A DNA stretch of 64,000 bases from Candidatus Hinthialibacter antarcticus (GTDB lineage: Bacteria > Hinthialibacterota > Hinthialibacteria > Hinthialibacterales > Hinthialibacteraceae), in the NCBI GenBank assembly GCA_030765645.1, contig JAVCCE010000066.1, forward strand, positions 1-64,000, read 5' to 3'. Positions 16,969 through 25,383 of the stretch are shown here, in pieces; the stretch's first letter is position 1, and the number at the start of each line of letters is the position of its first letter. The position numbers and the translations under genes were made by a program. A model generated the notes under the pieces. That model was not told where the DNA came from and did not search any database. It saw only the letters and a program-made list of their open reading frames with translations.

Positions 16969-18392
16969 GCGTCTCTCGATTGAGTGTCTAACAATGCGCC
17001 TTCCGCATCGTATAGTTCCATGTGCAGCGGCATTTGTCCTAAGGCGTGGGTCGAGCAGCTCAAGCAAGGATCAAAGGCGCGGATGACGGCTTCGACGCGA
17101 TTCAGAGCGCCTTCTTTGATCTCGCCGCTTTCAATAAAGTGCTTGGCGACTTGCTGGACGCCCTTGTTCATCGCTAGATTGTTATGTCCGGTCGCGATGA
17201 TTAAATTCGCCCATTCCATTAAGCCCTGGTCGTCAACTTTATAATGATGAATCAGCATTCCACGCGGCGCTTCTGAGACGCCGATTCCTTCGTGGTTATT
17301 GACGCGGGCCATTGCACGGCAGTCTTTGCTTAAGACGTCCGGGTCGTTCAAAATATTTTCAACTTCTTCAATTCCATAAAGAATTTCAACCAAGCGGGCA
17401 AAGTGATAATGGAACGAACTCAACACGGCGCCGCGTCCCATCGCCCGAAACTCGGCCCATTCCTGGTCGGCAAGCGGCGTCCCGCAACGGTCGATGATAT
17501 TGAGACGCGCCAATGGGCCAACGCGATACATTCCCTCTGGATAGCCCATGGGTTTGTAATAGGGGGATTTTAAGAACGAATCCGGCTCTACCCGCTCGCC
17601 GATGATTTCTGCATATTTGTGGTCATCGAGTTTGTTGACGATAATGCGCCCTGCGGCGTCAACAACACGGAACTTTCCGTCATAGAATTCGAGCTGGTTT
17701 TTGTCGTTGACCAGCCCGACAAATAGTGACGGGAAATTCGCAAAGGTGCGTGTTTCTTCGGCGAAATCATCTAGAATCTTTTTGTATACATCCAGCGCTT
17801 CCTGGGTGATTTTCTTCGCTTCTGGAATCCGTTCGAGGATCATTTCGCGTTTTTTAGGATCTAACGGCTTATTGACGCCGCCCGGCACCACCCATGCAGG
17901 GTGAATGCGTTTGTCGCCCAGCCATTCAATAATTTGCTGACCGAATTTGCGTAATCGAATGCCTTTGCGGGCGAGATCAGGATTGGCGTTCATCAATCCA
18001 AACACGTTCCGATCTTCCGGCGGCGCGTCCATGCCCAACAATAAATCCGGCGCACTCAGGTGAAAGAAATTGAGCGCGTGCGATTGAATCATTTGGGCCA
18101 AATTGAGCATCTGGCGCAGCAGTTTAGCCGTTCTGGGAATCTGTACGGCTAAAATATCGTCGCAGGCTTTTGAGGACGCAACCAAATGGCTCACCGGGCA
18201 AATGCCGCAGATTCGCGCCATGACGGACGGCATTTCCGTAAACGGGCGCCCTTCGATTAATTTTTCAAATCCACGAAATTGAGTGACGTGAAATTTGGCG
18301 TCATGTACGCGCCCGTCATCATCTAACTGGATGGTGATTTTGGCGTGTCCTTCAATTCGTGTAACAGGGTCAATTGAGATTGTTTTCGGCAT
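16965..18392 (-). CDS. hoxH: Bidirectional NiFe hydrogenase large subunit HoxH
   Basis: This 475-residue catalytic subunit coordinates the NiFe site through two CxxC motifs. They are RICGICPVSH near residue 61 and DPCLSCSTHALG near the C-terminus. The tail after the conserved His (about 26 residues) is the part removed by the protease encoded next. With HoxEFUY it belongs to group 3, most likely the 3d NAD-linked type. It would oxidise or evolve H2 in the cytoplasm. Length and motifs are complete. hoxY ends 32 bases upstream. HypA-F maturation genes are not in the window and must lie elsewhere. Confidence 0.95.
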   Translation of the reverse strand: MPKTISIDPVTRIEGHAKITIQLDDDGRVHDAKFHVTQFRGFEKLIEGRPFTEMPSVMARICGICPVSHLVASSKACDDILAVQIPRTAKLLRQMLNLAQMIQSHALNFFHLSAPDLLLGMDAPPEDRNVFGLMNANPDLARKGIRLRKFGQQIIEWLGDKRIHPAWVVPGGVNKPLDPKKREMILERIPEAKKITQEALDVYKKILDDFAEETRTFANFPSLFVGLVNDKNQLEFYDGKFRVVDAAGRIIVNKLDDHKYAEIIGERVEPDSFLKSPYYKPMGYPEGMYRVGPLARLNIIDRCGTPLADQEWAEFRAMGRGAVLSSFHYHFARLVEILYGIEEVENILNDPDVLSKDCRAMARVNNHEGIGVSEAPRGMLIHHYKVDDQGLMEWANLIIATGHNNLAMNKGVQQVAKHFIESGEIKEGALNRVEAVIRAFDPCLSCSTHALGQMPLHMELYDAEGALLDTQSRDA

Positions 18393-18424
18393 TTCGATGG
18401 CTCCAGAGTGATTGGGTCTTGATG

Positions 18425-18958
18425 TTATGCGCCAAAACGGGTCATTTCGCTTACATCAGGGCATTGACCGTTCAGCAGTTCCGTTAATACATGATGAATG
18501 GCTGCTGCGCTGGGCGGGCAGCCGGGAATATAAAAATCCACTTTAACATACTCATGTACCGGTCGCGTTTGAGGCAGCAACTGCGGTACAACCAAAGTCG
18601 GCGATCCGGGATTTTCATCGACGTTTTCTTCGTACGAACGGCTCATCACTTCTTTCACATTAAAGTGATTACGCATTGACGGTACGTTGCCCGTGACAGC
18701 GCAATCTCCCAGTGAAACGATCATCGCGCTGTTTTTTCGTAGTTTATGAATCTTTTCTAAGTCATCCGTGCTGCTGATCGCGCCTTCAACCAGGGTGATA
18801 TCAATGTCGTCTGGAATAATTTTATGATCGACTAACGGGCTATAAACCAATTCGACCAATTCGTTTAATTCAATTAACAATTCATCCATGTCCAAGATTG
18901 ACATGTGACATCCAGAGCAGCCGTCTAACCATACGGTAGCAAGTTTTTTCTTATTCAT
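18425..18958 (-). CDS. hoxY: NiFe hydrogenase small subunit HoxY
   Basis: This 177-residue electron-transfer subunit has cysteines for the proximal 4Fe-4S cluster. They lie in [12 protein letters not shown] near the N-terminus, [13 protein letters not shown] in the middle and IPGCPPSA towards the end. It is the short cytoplasmic form without signal peptide or distal-cluster domain, as in group 3 enzymes. It passes electrons from HoxH to HoxU. Its start overlaps the hoxU stop by eight bases. Confidence 0.95.
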   Translation of the reverse strand: MNKKKLATVWLDGCSGCHMSILDMDELLIELNELVELVYSPLVDHKIIPDDIDITLVEGAISSTDDLEKIHKLRKNSAMIVSLGDCAVTGNVPSMRNHFNVKEVMSRSYEENVDENPGSPTLVVPQLLPQTRPVHEYVKVDFYIPGCPPSAAAIHHVLTELLNGQCPDVSEMTRFGA

Positions 18959-19676
18959 GGTGGCTCTTTTCTTCGCGCATGAGCGACAAATACGGTAAGA
19001 ACTGGCGTTTGGTCATTTCCGCTGTTGATTTGCCCGATTCAAACAACGCGCCTGTCGGGCAAACGTGGACGCACTTTCCACAAGAGGTGCAACTTTCAGA
19101 TACGCCCCAAGGTTGATTGAGGTCGCTGATGATTTTGCAATCAACGCCCCGGCCTAAGACGTCCCACGTATGAGCGCCTTCGATTTCGTCGCACACCCGT
19201 ACGCAGCGCGCGCACAAAATGCAACGGCTCTGGTCGCTGACAAAGCGTTCATGTGACGCGTCTACATCGGTGACCGGGTACAAATAAGGAACGTGAATAT
19301 GTTCCAAGCCCAATTTCTGCGCAAGACTTTGGAGTTCGCAATGTCCGTTGGAAACGCAAACGGAGCAAGTGTGATTCCGCTCTGAAAAAATTAACGCAAG
19401 GATTAATTTGCGATACTTTTGTAACTGTTCTGATTCCGTTACGACTTCCATGCCTTCAAACACACGCGTCACGCAAGCAGGCGAGAGTTTGTTGCTGCCT
19501 TTGATTTCAATCAAACACATGCGGCAGGCGCCGATGGACGTCAGCCCTTCTAAATGACAAAGCGTCGGGATAAAGACGTTGTTTTCCCGCGCGACTTGAA
19601 GAACGGTCTCGCCGGATCGGGCGCTGCAAGGGCGCCCGTTAATGGTGAGTGTTTTAACGCGACCTGATGGTCCCAT
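18951..19676 (-). CDS. hoxU: Hydrogenase diaphorase subunit HoxU (NuoG-like ferredoxin)
   Basis: This 241-residue iron-sulfur protein resembles the N-terminal part of NuoG. It has a plant-type 2Fe-2S domain ([16 protein letters not shown]), a His-Cys 4Fe-4S segment ([15 protein letters not shown]) and two 4Fe-4S motifs ([13 protein letters not shown] and [14 protein letters not shown]). It carries electrons between HoxF and HoxY. The start at 19676 has a GGGAGAATT site. A longer reading would overlap hoxF and is rejected. It lies 14 bases after hoxF. Confidence 0.94.
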   Translation of the reverse strand: MGPSGRVKTLTINGRPCSARSGETVLQVARENNVFIPTLCHLEGLTSIGACRMCLIEIKGSNKLSPACVTRVFEGMEVVTESEQLQKYRKLILALIFSERNHTCSVCVSNGHCELQSLAQKLGLEHIHVPYLYPVTDVDASHERFVSDQSRCILCARCVRVCDEIEGAHTWDVLGRGVDCKIISDLNQPWGVSESCTSCGKCVHVCPTGALFESGKSTAEMTKRQFLPYLSLMREEKSHHE

Positions 19677-19690
19677 GATAATTCTCCCTT

Positions 19691-21298
19691 TTACTCGACC
19701 GTCGTACGTGCTGATGGTTTCAACACGGCCGTATATTCGTCCCGGAAAAACCGCAGCGTACTTAAAATTGGGTTGGGCGCTGATTGACCCAAACCGCAAA
19801 GGCTGGTATTTCGGGTTAGTTCACAGAGATCCATCAACAAGTCGAGATCATCAACTGTTGCTTCGCCTGCGGAAATTCGTTGAAGCAGGTTGTGCATTTG
19901 CACCGTTCCCACACGACAAGGGACGCATTTTCCGCATGATTCCGACATGCAGAATTCCATAAAGAACTGCGCGACATCGACCATGTTGGAGGATTCGTCC
20001 ATCACGATCATGCCGCCAGACCCCATCATAGAGCCGAGCTCTTTTAGCGACTCGTAATCAACGGGAATATCTAATAGCGATTCGGGGATGCAGCCGCCGG
20101 AGGGGCCGCCGGTTAGAACCGCTTTGCATTTTCCACCATTCGGGACGCCGCCGCCGATGTCGAAAACGATTTCACGTAGAGAAATTCCCATCGGCACTTC
20201 AATCAATCCAGTATTTTGGATTTGTCCGGCAAGCGCAAAGACTTTGGTGCCTTTGCTGCTCTCTGTCCCAAGCGAGGAATACCATTCAGAGCCTTCGCGC
20301 AAGATCGGGACGATGTTCGCATAGGTTTCGACGTTGTTAATCAGCGTTGGTTTTCCGAACACGCCTTTTTCTGCGGGGTAGGGAGGCCGCGGCTTGGGGT
20401 TGCCTCTGGAACCTTCGATAGACGCAATCAACGCGGTTTCTTCACCGCAGACGAACGCGCCCGCACCCAAGCGGATTTCAATATCAAAATTGAACGGGGC
20501 GCCGAGAATATTATTGCCCAGCACGTCCATTTTTTTCGCTTGGCGAATTGCGTTACGAAGGCGCTCAATCGCCAGCGGATACTCCGCGCGGATATACACA
20601 TACCCTTTTGTCGCGCCGACAGCGAAACAGGCGAGCGTCATGCCTTCAATCACGCGGTGGGGATCGCTTTCCAAAATGCAGCGGTCCATAAAAGCGCCGG
20701 GGTCGCCTTCGTCGGCGTTGCAGACGATATATTTTTCCGGGCCTTCGGCTTTGGCGACTGTTCCCCATTTTAATCCGGTCGGATATCCACCGCCGCCGCG
20801 TCCGCGCAGGCCGCTTTTGGTAATTTCATCAACGACTTCAAACGGTTCCCAGTTGGTTACCACGTCGATCAGTGTTTCATAGCCGCCAACGGCGAGATAA
20901 TCTTCGATGGTTTCGGGATCAATGCGTCCGCTATTTTCCAAAACGATTTTCATTTGCGCTTTGAAGAATGGCGACTCGAGATCGCATTGCAATTCTTTAA
21001 TCGGCTTTTTGCCAAGTGAATCAATGATCTTATCGGCGTGTTTTGGTTCGACTTTTTGATAAAGTACGCCGTCGCTTTCAACAGAGACTAACGGGCCAGC
21101 AGAACATAAGCCCAGGCAACCGACGCTTTTAACGCAGCAATCGTCTTCTTGCGTTGCGCGCTCGTCGAGCGCCACTTTAACCTTATCGCTTCCCGCAGAG
21201 ACGCAGCCCGCCGCCATGCACACGCAAACGTGGTGTTTGACGGCTTTGTTTTCTTCACGAACTTCTTCGGCTTTGTTGCGAATTTCATCCGGCGTCAT
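19691..21298 (-). CDS. hoxF: Hydrogenase diaphorase subunit HoxF (NuoF-like, FMN/NAD-binding)
   Basis: This 535-residue subunit has an N-terminal thioredoxin-like 2Fe-2S domain (about 20-95, VCVCMAAGC and SVGCLGLC). A NuoF core follows with the FMN loop [16 protein letters not shown]-site segment [14 protein letters not shown] and 4Fe-4S motif [10 protein letters not shown]. It oxidises or reduces NAD(P). It ends after the NuoF core and lacks the extra C-terminal 2x4Fe-4S domain seen in many bifurcating HydB proteins, which argues for a plain diaphorase. hoxE overlaps its start by four bases. Confidence 0.95.
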   Translation of the reverse strand: MTPDEIRNKAEEVREENKAVKHHVCVCMAAGCVSAGSDKVKVALDERATQEDDCCVKSVGCLGLCSAGPLVSVESDGVLYQKVEPKHADKIIDSLGKKPIKELQCDLESPFFKAQMKIVLENSGRIDPETIEDYLAVGGYETLIDVVTNWEPFEVVDEITKSGLRGRGGGGYPTGLKWGTVAKAEGPEKYIVCNADEGDPGAFMDRCILESDPHRVIEGMTLACFAVGATKGYVYIRAEYPLAIERLRNAIRQAKKMDVLGNNILGAPFNFDIEIRLGAGAFVCGEETALIASIEGSRGNPKPRPPYPAEKGVFGKPTLINNVETYANIVPILREGSEWYSSLGTESSKGTKVFALAGQIQNTGLIEVPMGISLREIVFDIGGGVPNGGKCKAVLTGGPSGGCIPESLLDIPVDYESLKELGSMMGSGGMIVMDESSNMVDVAQFFMEFCMSESCGKCVPCRVGTVQMHNLLQRISAGEATVDDLDLLMDLCELTRNTSLCGLGQSAPNPILSTLRFFRDEYTAVLKPSARTTVE

Positions 21299-21795
21299 GA
21301 TGTTCTCCAGGCCTCCACTTGTTTGACGACTTCATCCGGCGTTTGATTGCCGTAAACCACGCCGTCGTATACCACCACGGGCGCAAGACCGCAGGCGCCA
21401 ACGCAGCGCGCCGTCACGAGAGAGACCTTGTTATCCGGGCTCGTCTCTCCCGGTTTCAGCCCCGCTTTTTGTTCAAGCGCTTTTAATATTTTAGGGACGC
21501 CCTTGATATAACATGCGGTCCCTGTGCAGATGACGCAGGTATGTTCGCCCTGAGGTTTTAAATTGAAGTAATGATAAAAGGTCGCGACGCCGTAAACTTT
21601 GCTGAGTGGAACCCGCAGGCTCGCCGCGACGAATTGAAACGCCTCTTCATCAAGATAGCCGAAAACTTCTTGTACAGAATGGAGGGATTCAATCAACGAA
21701 TGAGGCTCATGACCATGCTTTCGCATGGCTGCTGAAACCATTTTCCACCGCTTGTCGTTCGAGGGCGGAGCAGGCTTTGTGAAATCAGTCCGCAT
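21295..21795 (-). CDS. hoxE: Hydrogenase diaphorase subunit HoxE (NuoE-like 2Fe-2S)
   Basis: This 166-residue thioredoxin-like 2Fe-2S protein has four ligand cysteines in two groups, CVICTGTACYIKG and VTARCVGACGLAP. A helical N-terminal NuoE domain containing YGVATFYHYF precedes them. It pairs with HoxF, and its ATGA overlap with hoxF couples the two. It is the first gene of hoxEFUYHW, so the promoter should lie in the 287-base gap shared with the divergent rhodanese gene. Confidence 0.95.
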   Translation of the reverse strand: MRTDFTKPAPPSNDKRWKMVSAAMRKHGHEPHSLIESLHSVQEVFGYLDEEAFQFVAASLRVPLSKVYGVATFYHYFNLKPQGEHTCVICTGTACYIKGVPKILKALEQKAGLKPGETSPDNKVSLVTARCVGACGLAPVVVYDGVVYGNQTPDEVVKQVEAWRTS

Positions 21796-21971
21796 GGACT
21801 ACTCCTTTCAACCAGACCTAAGATGCACATTCTCTGACGCAAGGCCACCTGGAGTGAAACCGATTCCGTCTATCCAAGCCCACTATCGCAAATGCAAAGA
21901 TAAAAATAAATATAAAAATTGCCCGATTGTGTTATATTAAATCACTAAATAGATAAAAGTCTATCCATGTA

Positions 21972-21985
21972 TTGATCTTAATCAT
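21972..21985. promoter_or_regulatory. Candidate FNR/CRP-family binding site
   Basis: TTGATCTTAATCAT matches the FNR consensus TTGAT-N4-ATCAA with one mismatch. Its centre (21978.5) lies at about -61.5 relative to the start site predicted from the promoter at 22005-22033, the classical class I activator position. It also lies 183 bases before hoxE on the opposite side. It is a sequence match only. Confidence 0.5.
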
Positions 21986-22004
21986 AAAACCTGTATACTT
22001 TTAT

Positions 22005-22033
22005 TTGGCAATAAAGAGTAAATTCGGTATAGT
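22005..22033 (+). promoter_or_regulatory. Sigma-70-type promoter for the rhodanese gene
   Basis: The -35 element TTGGCA (22005-22010) is separated by exactly 17 bases from the -10 element TATAGT (22028-22033). The expected start is near 22040, giving a leader of about 43 bases before the ATG at 22083. Confidence 0.55.
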
Positions 22034-22082
22034 GCTTATAGTTGTTGGTTATAACATTATCCAAACATTGAAGGAAAACCGA

Positions 22083-22607
22083 ATGTCTGAGCCACAAGTC
22101 ATCGATCCGTCATCACTGTATACCATGTTTCAGAATGGACAAAAAGTCTGCTTAATTGATGTCCGTACCCCCGCTGAATACCGCGAGGCGCACGTCGGTT
22201 TTGCCGAATCATTACCTTTGGATGCCTTGAGTCCCGAAGTAATTAAAGAGCAGGGAGATAAATGCTCGCCGCTTTATGTGATCTGTAAATCTGGCAGCCG
22301 CGCCCGCAACGCCTGCATGAAGATGATTGAAAACGGCATTGAAAACGTCGCCATGCTGGACGGTGGAACCGACGCCTGGATTAGCGCAGGATTGCCCGTC
22401 GTCCGCGGAAAAAAGGCGATGTCGATGGACCGTCAGGTTCGTCTGGTGGTTGGAACCATTGTCATGGCGGGATCACTTCTGACGCTCTTGGTTCACCCAT
22501 ACTTTATCGCTGTACCGTTTTTTATGAGCGCAGGGCTGATTTTTTCCGCAATCACTGATTTTTGCGGTTTGGCGCTCATCTTGGGAAGATGCCCGTGGAA
22601 CAAGTAA
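22083..22607 (+). CDS. Membrane-anchored rhodanese-like sulfurtransferase
   Basis: This 174-residue protein has a rhodanese domain at about 5-110. Its catalytic Cys68 lies in the loop CKSGSR, and LIDVRTPAEY is the family signature. A C-terminal pair of membrane helices (about 120-168, DUF2892-like, ending GRCPWNK) follows. The active site faces the cytoplasm if the N-terminus is inside. Likely roles are persulfide transfer or sulfide/cyanide handling. The start at 22083 follows GAAGGAAAACC, and a longer reading adds 37 implausible residues. It is divergent from hoxE, next to a possible FNR-type site. Confidence 0.88.
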   Translation: MSEPQVIDPSSLYTMFQNGQKVCLIDVRTPAEYREAHVGFAESLPLDALSPEVIKEQGDKCSPLYVICKSGSRARNACMKMIENGIENVAMLDGGTDAWISAGLPVVRGKKAMSMDRQVRLVVGTIVMAGSLLTLLVHPYFIAVPFFMSAGLIFSAITDFCGLALILGRCPWNK

Positions 22608-22742
22608 TCAGCAAAAATGCATGAATAAAGTGTAGGAACTTATTTCAATGATTACACAACGAACCATTCTTTGAAGAAAATTTTATACCGGTCAAATTCT
22701 GGCCGGATTTTTTATGAATACATGGATAGTTGGGAACAAATT

Positions 22743-22955
22743 ATGAAATATCATCACATTTGTAACTGTGGACGGCATTTTCACTGTGGCTGCGAGATTG
22801 TTCACCATTTCTGTGAGGAATGTAATTCTGAGTATTTAGGTCCAGTCTGCGAGGTTACGAAAGATTTGCCCGTTGACATTCAAAGTGATGGGCGAGTTCT
22901 CTGTAACGAATGTAAGGGAAAGGTGGAAGTTCCCTTACACAAATGCGGGACATAA
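22743..22955 (+). CDS. Small Cys/His-rich putative zinc-binding protein
   Basis: This protein of about 70 residues carries many paired cysteines: CNCGRHFHCGC, CEECNSEYLGPVC and CNECKGKVEVPLHKC. It reads like two or three zinc ribbons or a metal-binding mini-protein. The ATG at 22743 has GGGA upstream. A TTG at 22671 or ATG at 22722 would lengthen the N-terminus. It sits between the rhodanese and etfB. No family is recognised, and a role in metal or sulfur handling is only positional inference. Confidence 0.55.
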   Translation: MKYHHICNCGRHFHCGCEIVHHFCEECNSEYLGPVCEVTKDLPVDIQSDGRVLCNECKGKVEVPLHKCGT

Positions 22956-23055
22956 TGGTTCGTTAAACAGATAAATTAACGTGCGCATTCCCGTCTTCGC
23001 ATAGACTATTTTGTGTGGAGAACATAATTCGCCATGGGCGGATTAAGTTGCACTA

Positions 23056-23078
23056 TGTGCGAATCTGTGATTCGCACA
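23056..23078 (+). promoter_or_regulatory. Perfect inverted repeat upstream of etfB
   Basis: TGTGCGAATC-TGT-GATTCGCACA has 10-base arms and a 3-base centre. It ends 25 bases before the etfB ATG, just ahead of the GGAGGGG site. GTGC at 23057-23060 could instead pair with GCAC at 23050-23053, giving two exclusive stems. It may be an operator or a leader hairpin. There is no T run, so it is not a standard terminator. Confidence 0.5.
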
Positions 23079-23103
23079 AAATCATTGGAGGGGCCTTGCA
23101 CCT

Positions 23104-23919
23104 ATGCATGTCATCGTTTGTATTAAAATGGTTCCAGACACCACTCTTGTTAAAATTGATCCCGAAACCAACACCTTGATTCGTGAAGGTGTACCTTTTA
23201 TCACCAACCCGTTTGATAACCACGCCATAGAAGAAGCCGTTCGGATGAAAGACAAATACGGCGCTTTTGTTACGGTTATTTCTATGGGGCCGCCTTCCGC
23301 AGAAACGGTTTTACGCCGCGCGTTATCCATAGGCGCTGACCGTGCGGTACTGATTAGCGACCGTGCGTTCGGCGGCGCAGATACATTAGCGACCAGTTAT
23401 GTATTGTCAGAAGCAATAAAAAAATTATCGGAAGAACGCCCCGTCGATCTAGTCTTCTGTGGAATGCAAACCATTGATGGAGACACGGCGCAAGTCGGCC
23501 CCGGAATCGCCTGTCGGCTTGGTCACACGCAACTAACATTAGTTGAAGAAATTATCAATCTTGATGATAAAAACAAAACCATCCGCGTGAGCCGCAAACT
23601 AGAGTCTCATAACGAAATCGTTGAATCCAAAACGCCGGCAATGTTAACGATGGTGCGATCAATCAACCGGCCGCGCTATCCTGCCGTCCCCGCCCGTTTG
23701 AACGCCGAGGTCGCGATGATTCCTGTTTGGTCAAACGAGGTTTTAAAGTTAGACAAAGACCAAATCGGGCTGCGCGGCTCGCCAACTGCTGTTCGCAAAA
23801 TCTTTGCTCCAACCCGAAGTAAAGGAGAAGTCATTGATGGTCTCGGTGAGAATCGAGATAACGCAATTGACCTGTTCATTAAGAAATTACATGAATGGGA
23901 TGTTGTTACTCGAGACTAA
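23104..23919 (+). CDS. etfB: Electron transfer flavoprotein beta subunit
   Basis: This 271-residue EtfB begins with the family motif VIVCIKMVPDT. It contains DLVFCGMQTIDGDTAQVGPG, the loop region that binds AMP or FAD. The segment SKTPAMLTMVRSINRPRYP is also typical. Its length fits bifurcating-type or Acetobacterium-type EtfB. With EtfA downstream it forms a cytoplasmic flavoprotein that takes electrons from dehydrogenases and delivers them to the membrane oxidoreductase encoded two genes on. The start has a strong GGAGGGGCC site. 127 bases separate it from etfA. Confidence 0.94.
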   Translation: MHVIVCIKMVPDTTLVKIDPETNTLIREGVPFITNPFDNHAIEEAVRMKDKYGAFVTVISMGPPSAETVLRRALSIGADRAVLISDRAFGGADTLATSYVLSEAIKKLSEERPVDLVFCGMQTIDGDTAQVGPGIACRLGHTQLTLVEEIINLDDKNKTIRVSRKLESHNEIVESKTPAMLTMVRSINRPRYPAVPARLNAEVAMIPVWSNEVLKLDKDQIGLRGSPTAVRKIFAPTRSKGEVIDGLGENRDNAIDLFIKKLHEWDVVTRD

Positions 23920-24046
23920 ACCGTCACATGATTTGGCTTCAGACAGAATAATTCGTCGCGAGTATGAATCGTTCGCGATATTTTCATCGGCATAGAAAAT
24001 TGTAAAAAGAACTTATTTTGCATAGTGCACAACAGGCAGGTCAACC

Positions 24047-25369
24047 ATGGTAAATAAGAAACCGCGAAAACCTCGCGGCAAAGTAAAGTATTCAGATGGA
24101 AAGTGCATCTCTTGCGGTGAAGTGTGCGTAGCAGAATGCCCTATGGACGCCATTGAAATGATGGATAACGGCGAACCCATAATCCACTTAGCAAAATGCA
24201 ACGGATGCAAAAAGTGTATAAAGGTTTGTCCCTCAGCGGCGTTTGAAGTTTTTTATACGCCGGATGAAGAGAAAATTCTCGAAGAATATAACCGCTTAAA
24301 CCTTGGCGAAGATGCGCCCCCGCCCGATCCCGGTAAAACGCGGGACAGTGAGTGGAAGGGCGTCTGGGTTTTCGTCGAGCAAATGAACGGCGAAGCCCAC
24401 TCGGTCTCATGGGAATTATTGGGCGTCGGCCGCCAATTGGCGCAAGACCTTGGCGTTGAACTTTCGGCCTTTGTACTTGGACATAATGTTTCGCATTTGG
24501 TACGGGAAGCATTTGGCTACGACGCGGATAATGTATATATCATAGATGAACCCGTGTTGGAATATTATCGAACTCAGTCATATCTAAAAGCCTCGTTGAC
24601 GTTATTGCAAAAATATAAACCGGAAATTGTTTTGATCGGCGCCACTGGCTTGGGTCGCGATCTTGCCGGAGCAGTCGCAACGCACATGAAGACGGGACTC
24701 ACGGCGGATTGCACTGGCTTAACGATCAGTAAGAGCGACCGGCTGCTTGAGCAAACCCGTCCTGCATTCGGCGGCAATATTATGGCGACGATTCTTTCTG
24801 AAACAGCCCGCCCGCAAATGGCCTCCGTTCGTCCGCGCGTTATGACGAAACCTGAATATTTGTCTGGCAGGACAGGCAACCTCATCGAAGAACCGTTTGT
24901 GCAGTTAGAAGAAAGCATCACAACAAAGATATTAGAAATTATCCCCATCGACTTAGCCAATACCGTCCAGCTGCAAAGCGCCGAGATTATCGTCAGCGGA
25001 GGGCGGGGCATGATGGGCCCTGAACATTTTTCAATGATTCGTGAGTTAGCCGGTTTGTTGGGCGGCGTGGTCGGCTGTTCGCGCACAACGGTTGACGCGG
25101 GTTGGATGCCGCAAGCGCACCAGGTCGGTCAAACAGGGAAAACCGTTAAGCCTAAACTCTACATTGCTTGCGGGATATCTGGCGCAATTCAACACCTGGT
25201 CGGAATGCAAAACTCAGACAATATCATCGCGATCAACAAAGACAAAAATGCGCCCATATTTGAAGTCGCACACTTGGGGATCGTCGGCGACGTTTTTGAC
25301 GTGCTGCCGGGAGTGATTCAGCAATTGAAACAACACAAACAAGTTGCCGCTGCGCCAGCAGCCGTTTAA
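24047..25369 (+). CDS. etfA: Electron transfer flavoprotein alpha subunit with N-terminal 2x4Fe-4S ferredoxin domain
   Basis: This 440-residue EtfA is extended by about 75 N-terminal residues carrying two 4Fe-4S motifs. CISCGEVCVAECP has an unusual CxxCxxxCxxxCP spacing, while CNGCKKCIKVCP is standard. The EtfA alpha/beta domain (about 105-230) and the C-terminal FAD domain follow, with ILSETARPQMASVRP, VDAGWMPQAHQVGQTGKTVKP and ISGAIQHLVGM. Such fusions are known in LctC and CarE of anaerobes, some of which bifurcate electrons. The nearby membrane Fe-S protein suggests quinone-linked use. Bifurcation is possible but not shown. Confidence 0.94.
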   Translation: MVNKKPRKPRGKVKYSDGKCISCGEVCVAECPMDAIEMMDNGEPIIHLAKCNGCKKCIKVCPSAAFEVFYTPDEEKILEEYNRLNLGEDAPPPDPGKTRDSEWKGVWVFVEQMNGEAHSVSWELLGVGRQLAQDLGVELSAFVLGHNVSHLVREAFGYDADNVYIIDEPVLEYYRTQSYLKASLTLLQKYKPEIVLIGATGLGRDLAGAVATHMKTGLTADCTGLTISKSDRLLEQTRPAFGGNIMATILSETARPQMASVRPRVMTKPEYLSGRTGNLIEEPFVQLEESITTKILEIIPIDLANTVQLQSAEIIVSGGRGMMGPEHFSMIRELAGLLGGVVGCSRTTVDAGWMPQAHQVGQTGKTVKPKLYIACGISGAIQHLVGMQNSDNIIAINKDKNAPIFEVAHLGIVGDVFDVLPGVIQQLKQHKQVAAAPAAV

Positions 25370-25383
25370 GGGAGTCGTACAAC

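Noticed and set aside
20216-20882. Long open frames on the plus strand inside hoxF
   Set aside because: They are antisense shadows of the strongly conserved hoxF gene and have no family signature.
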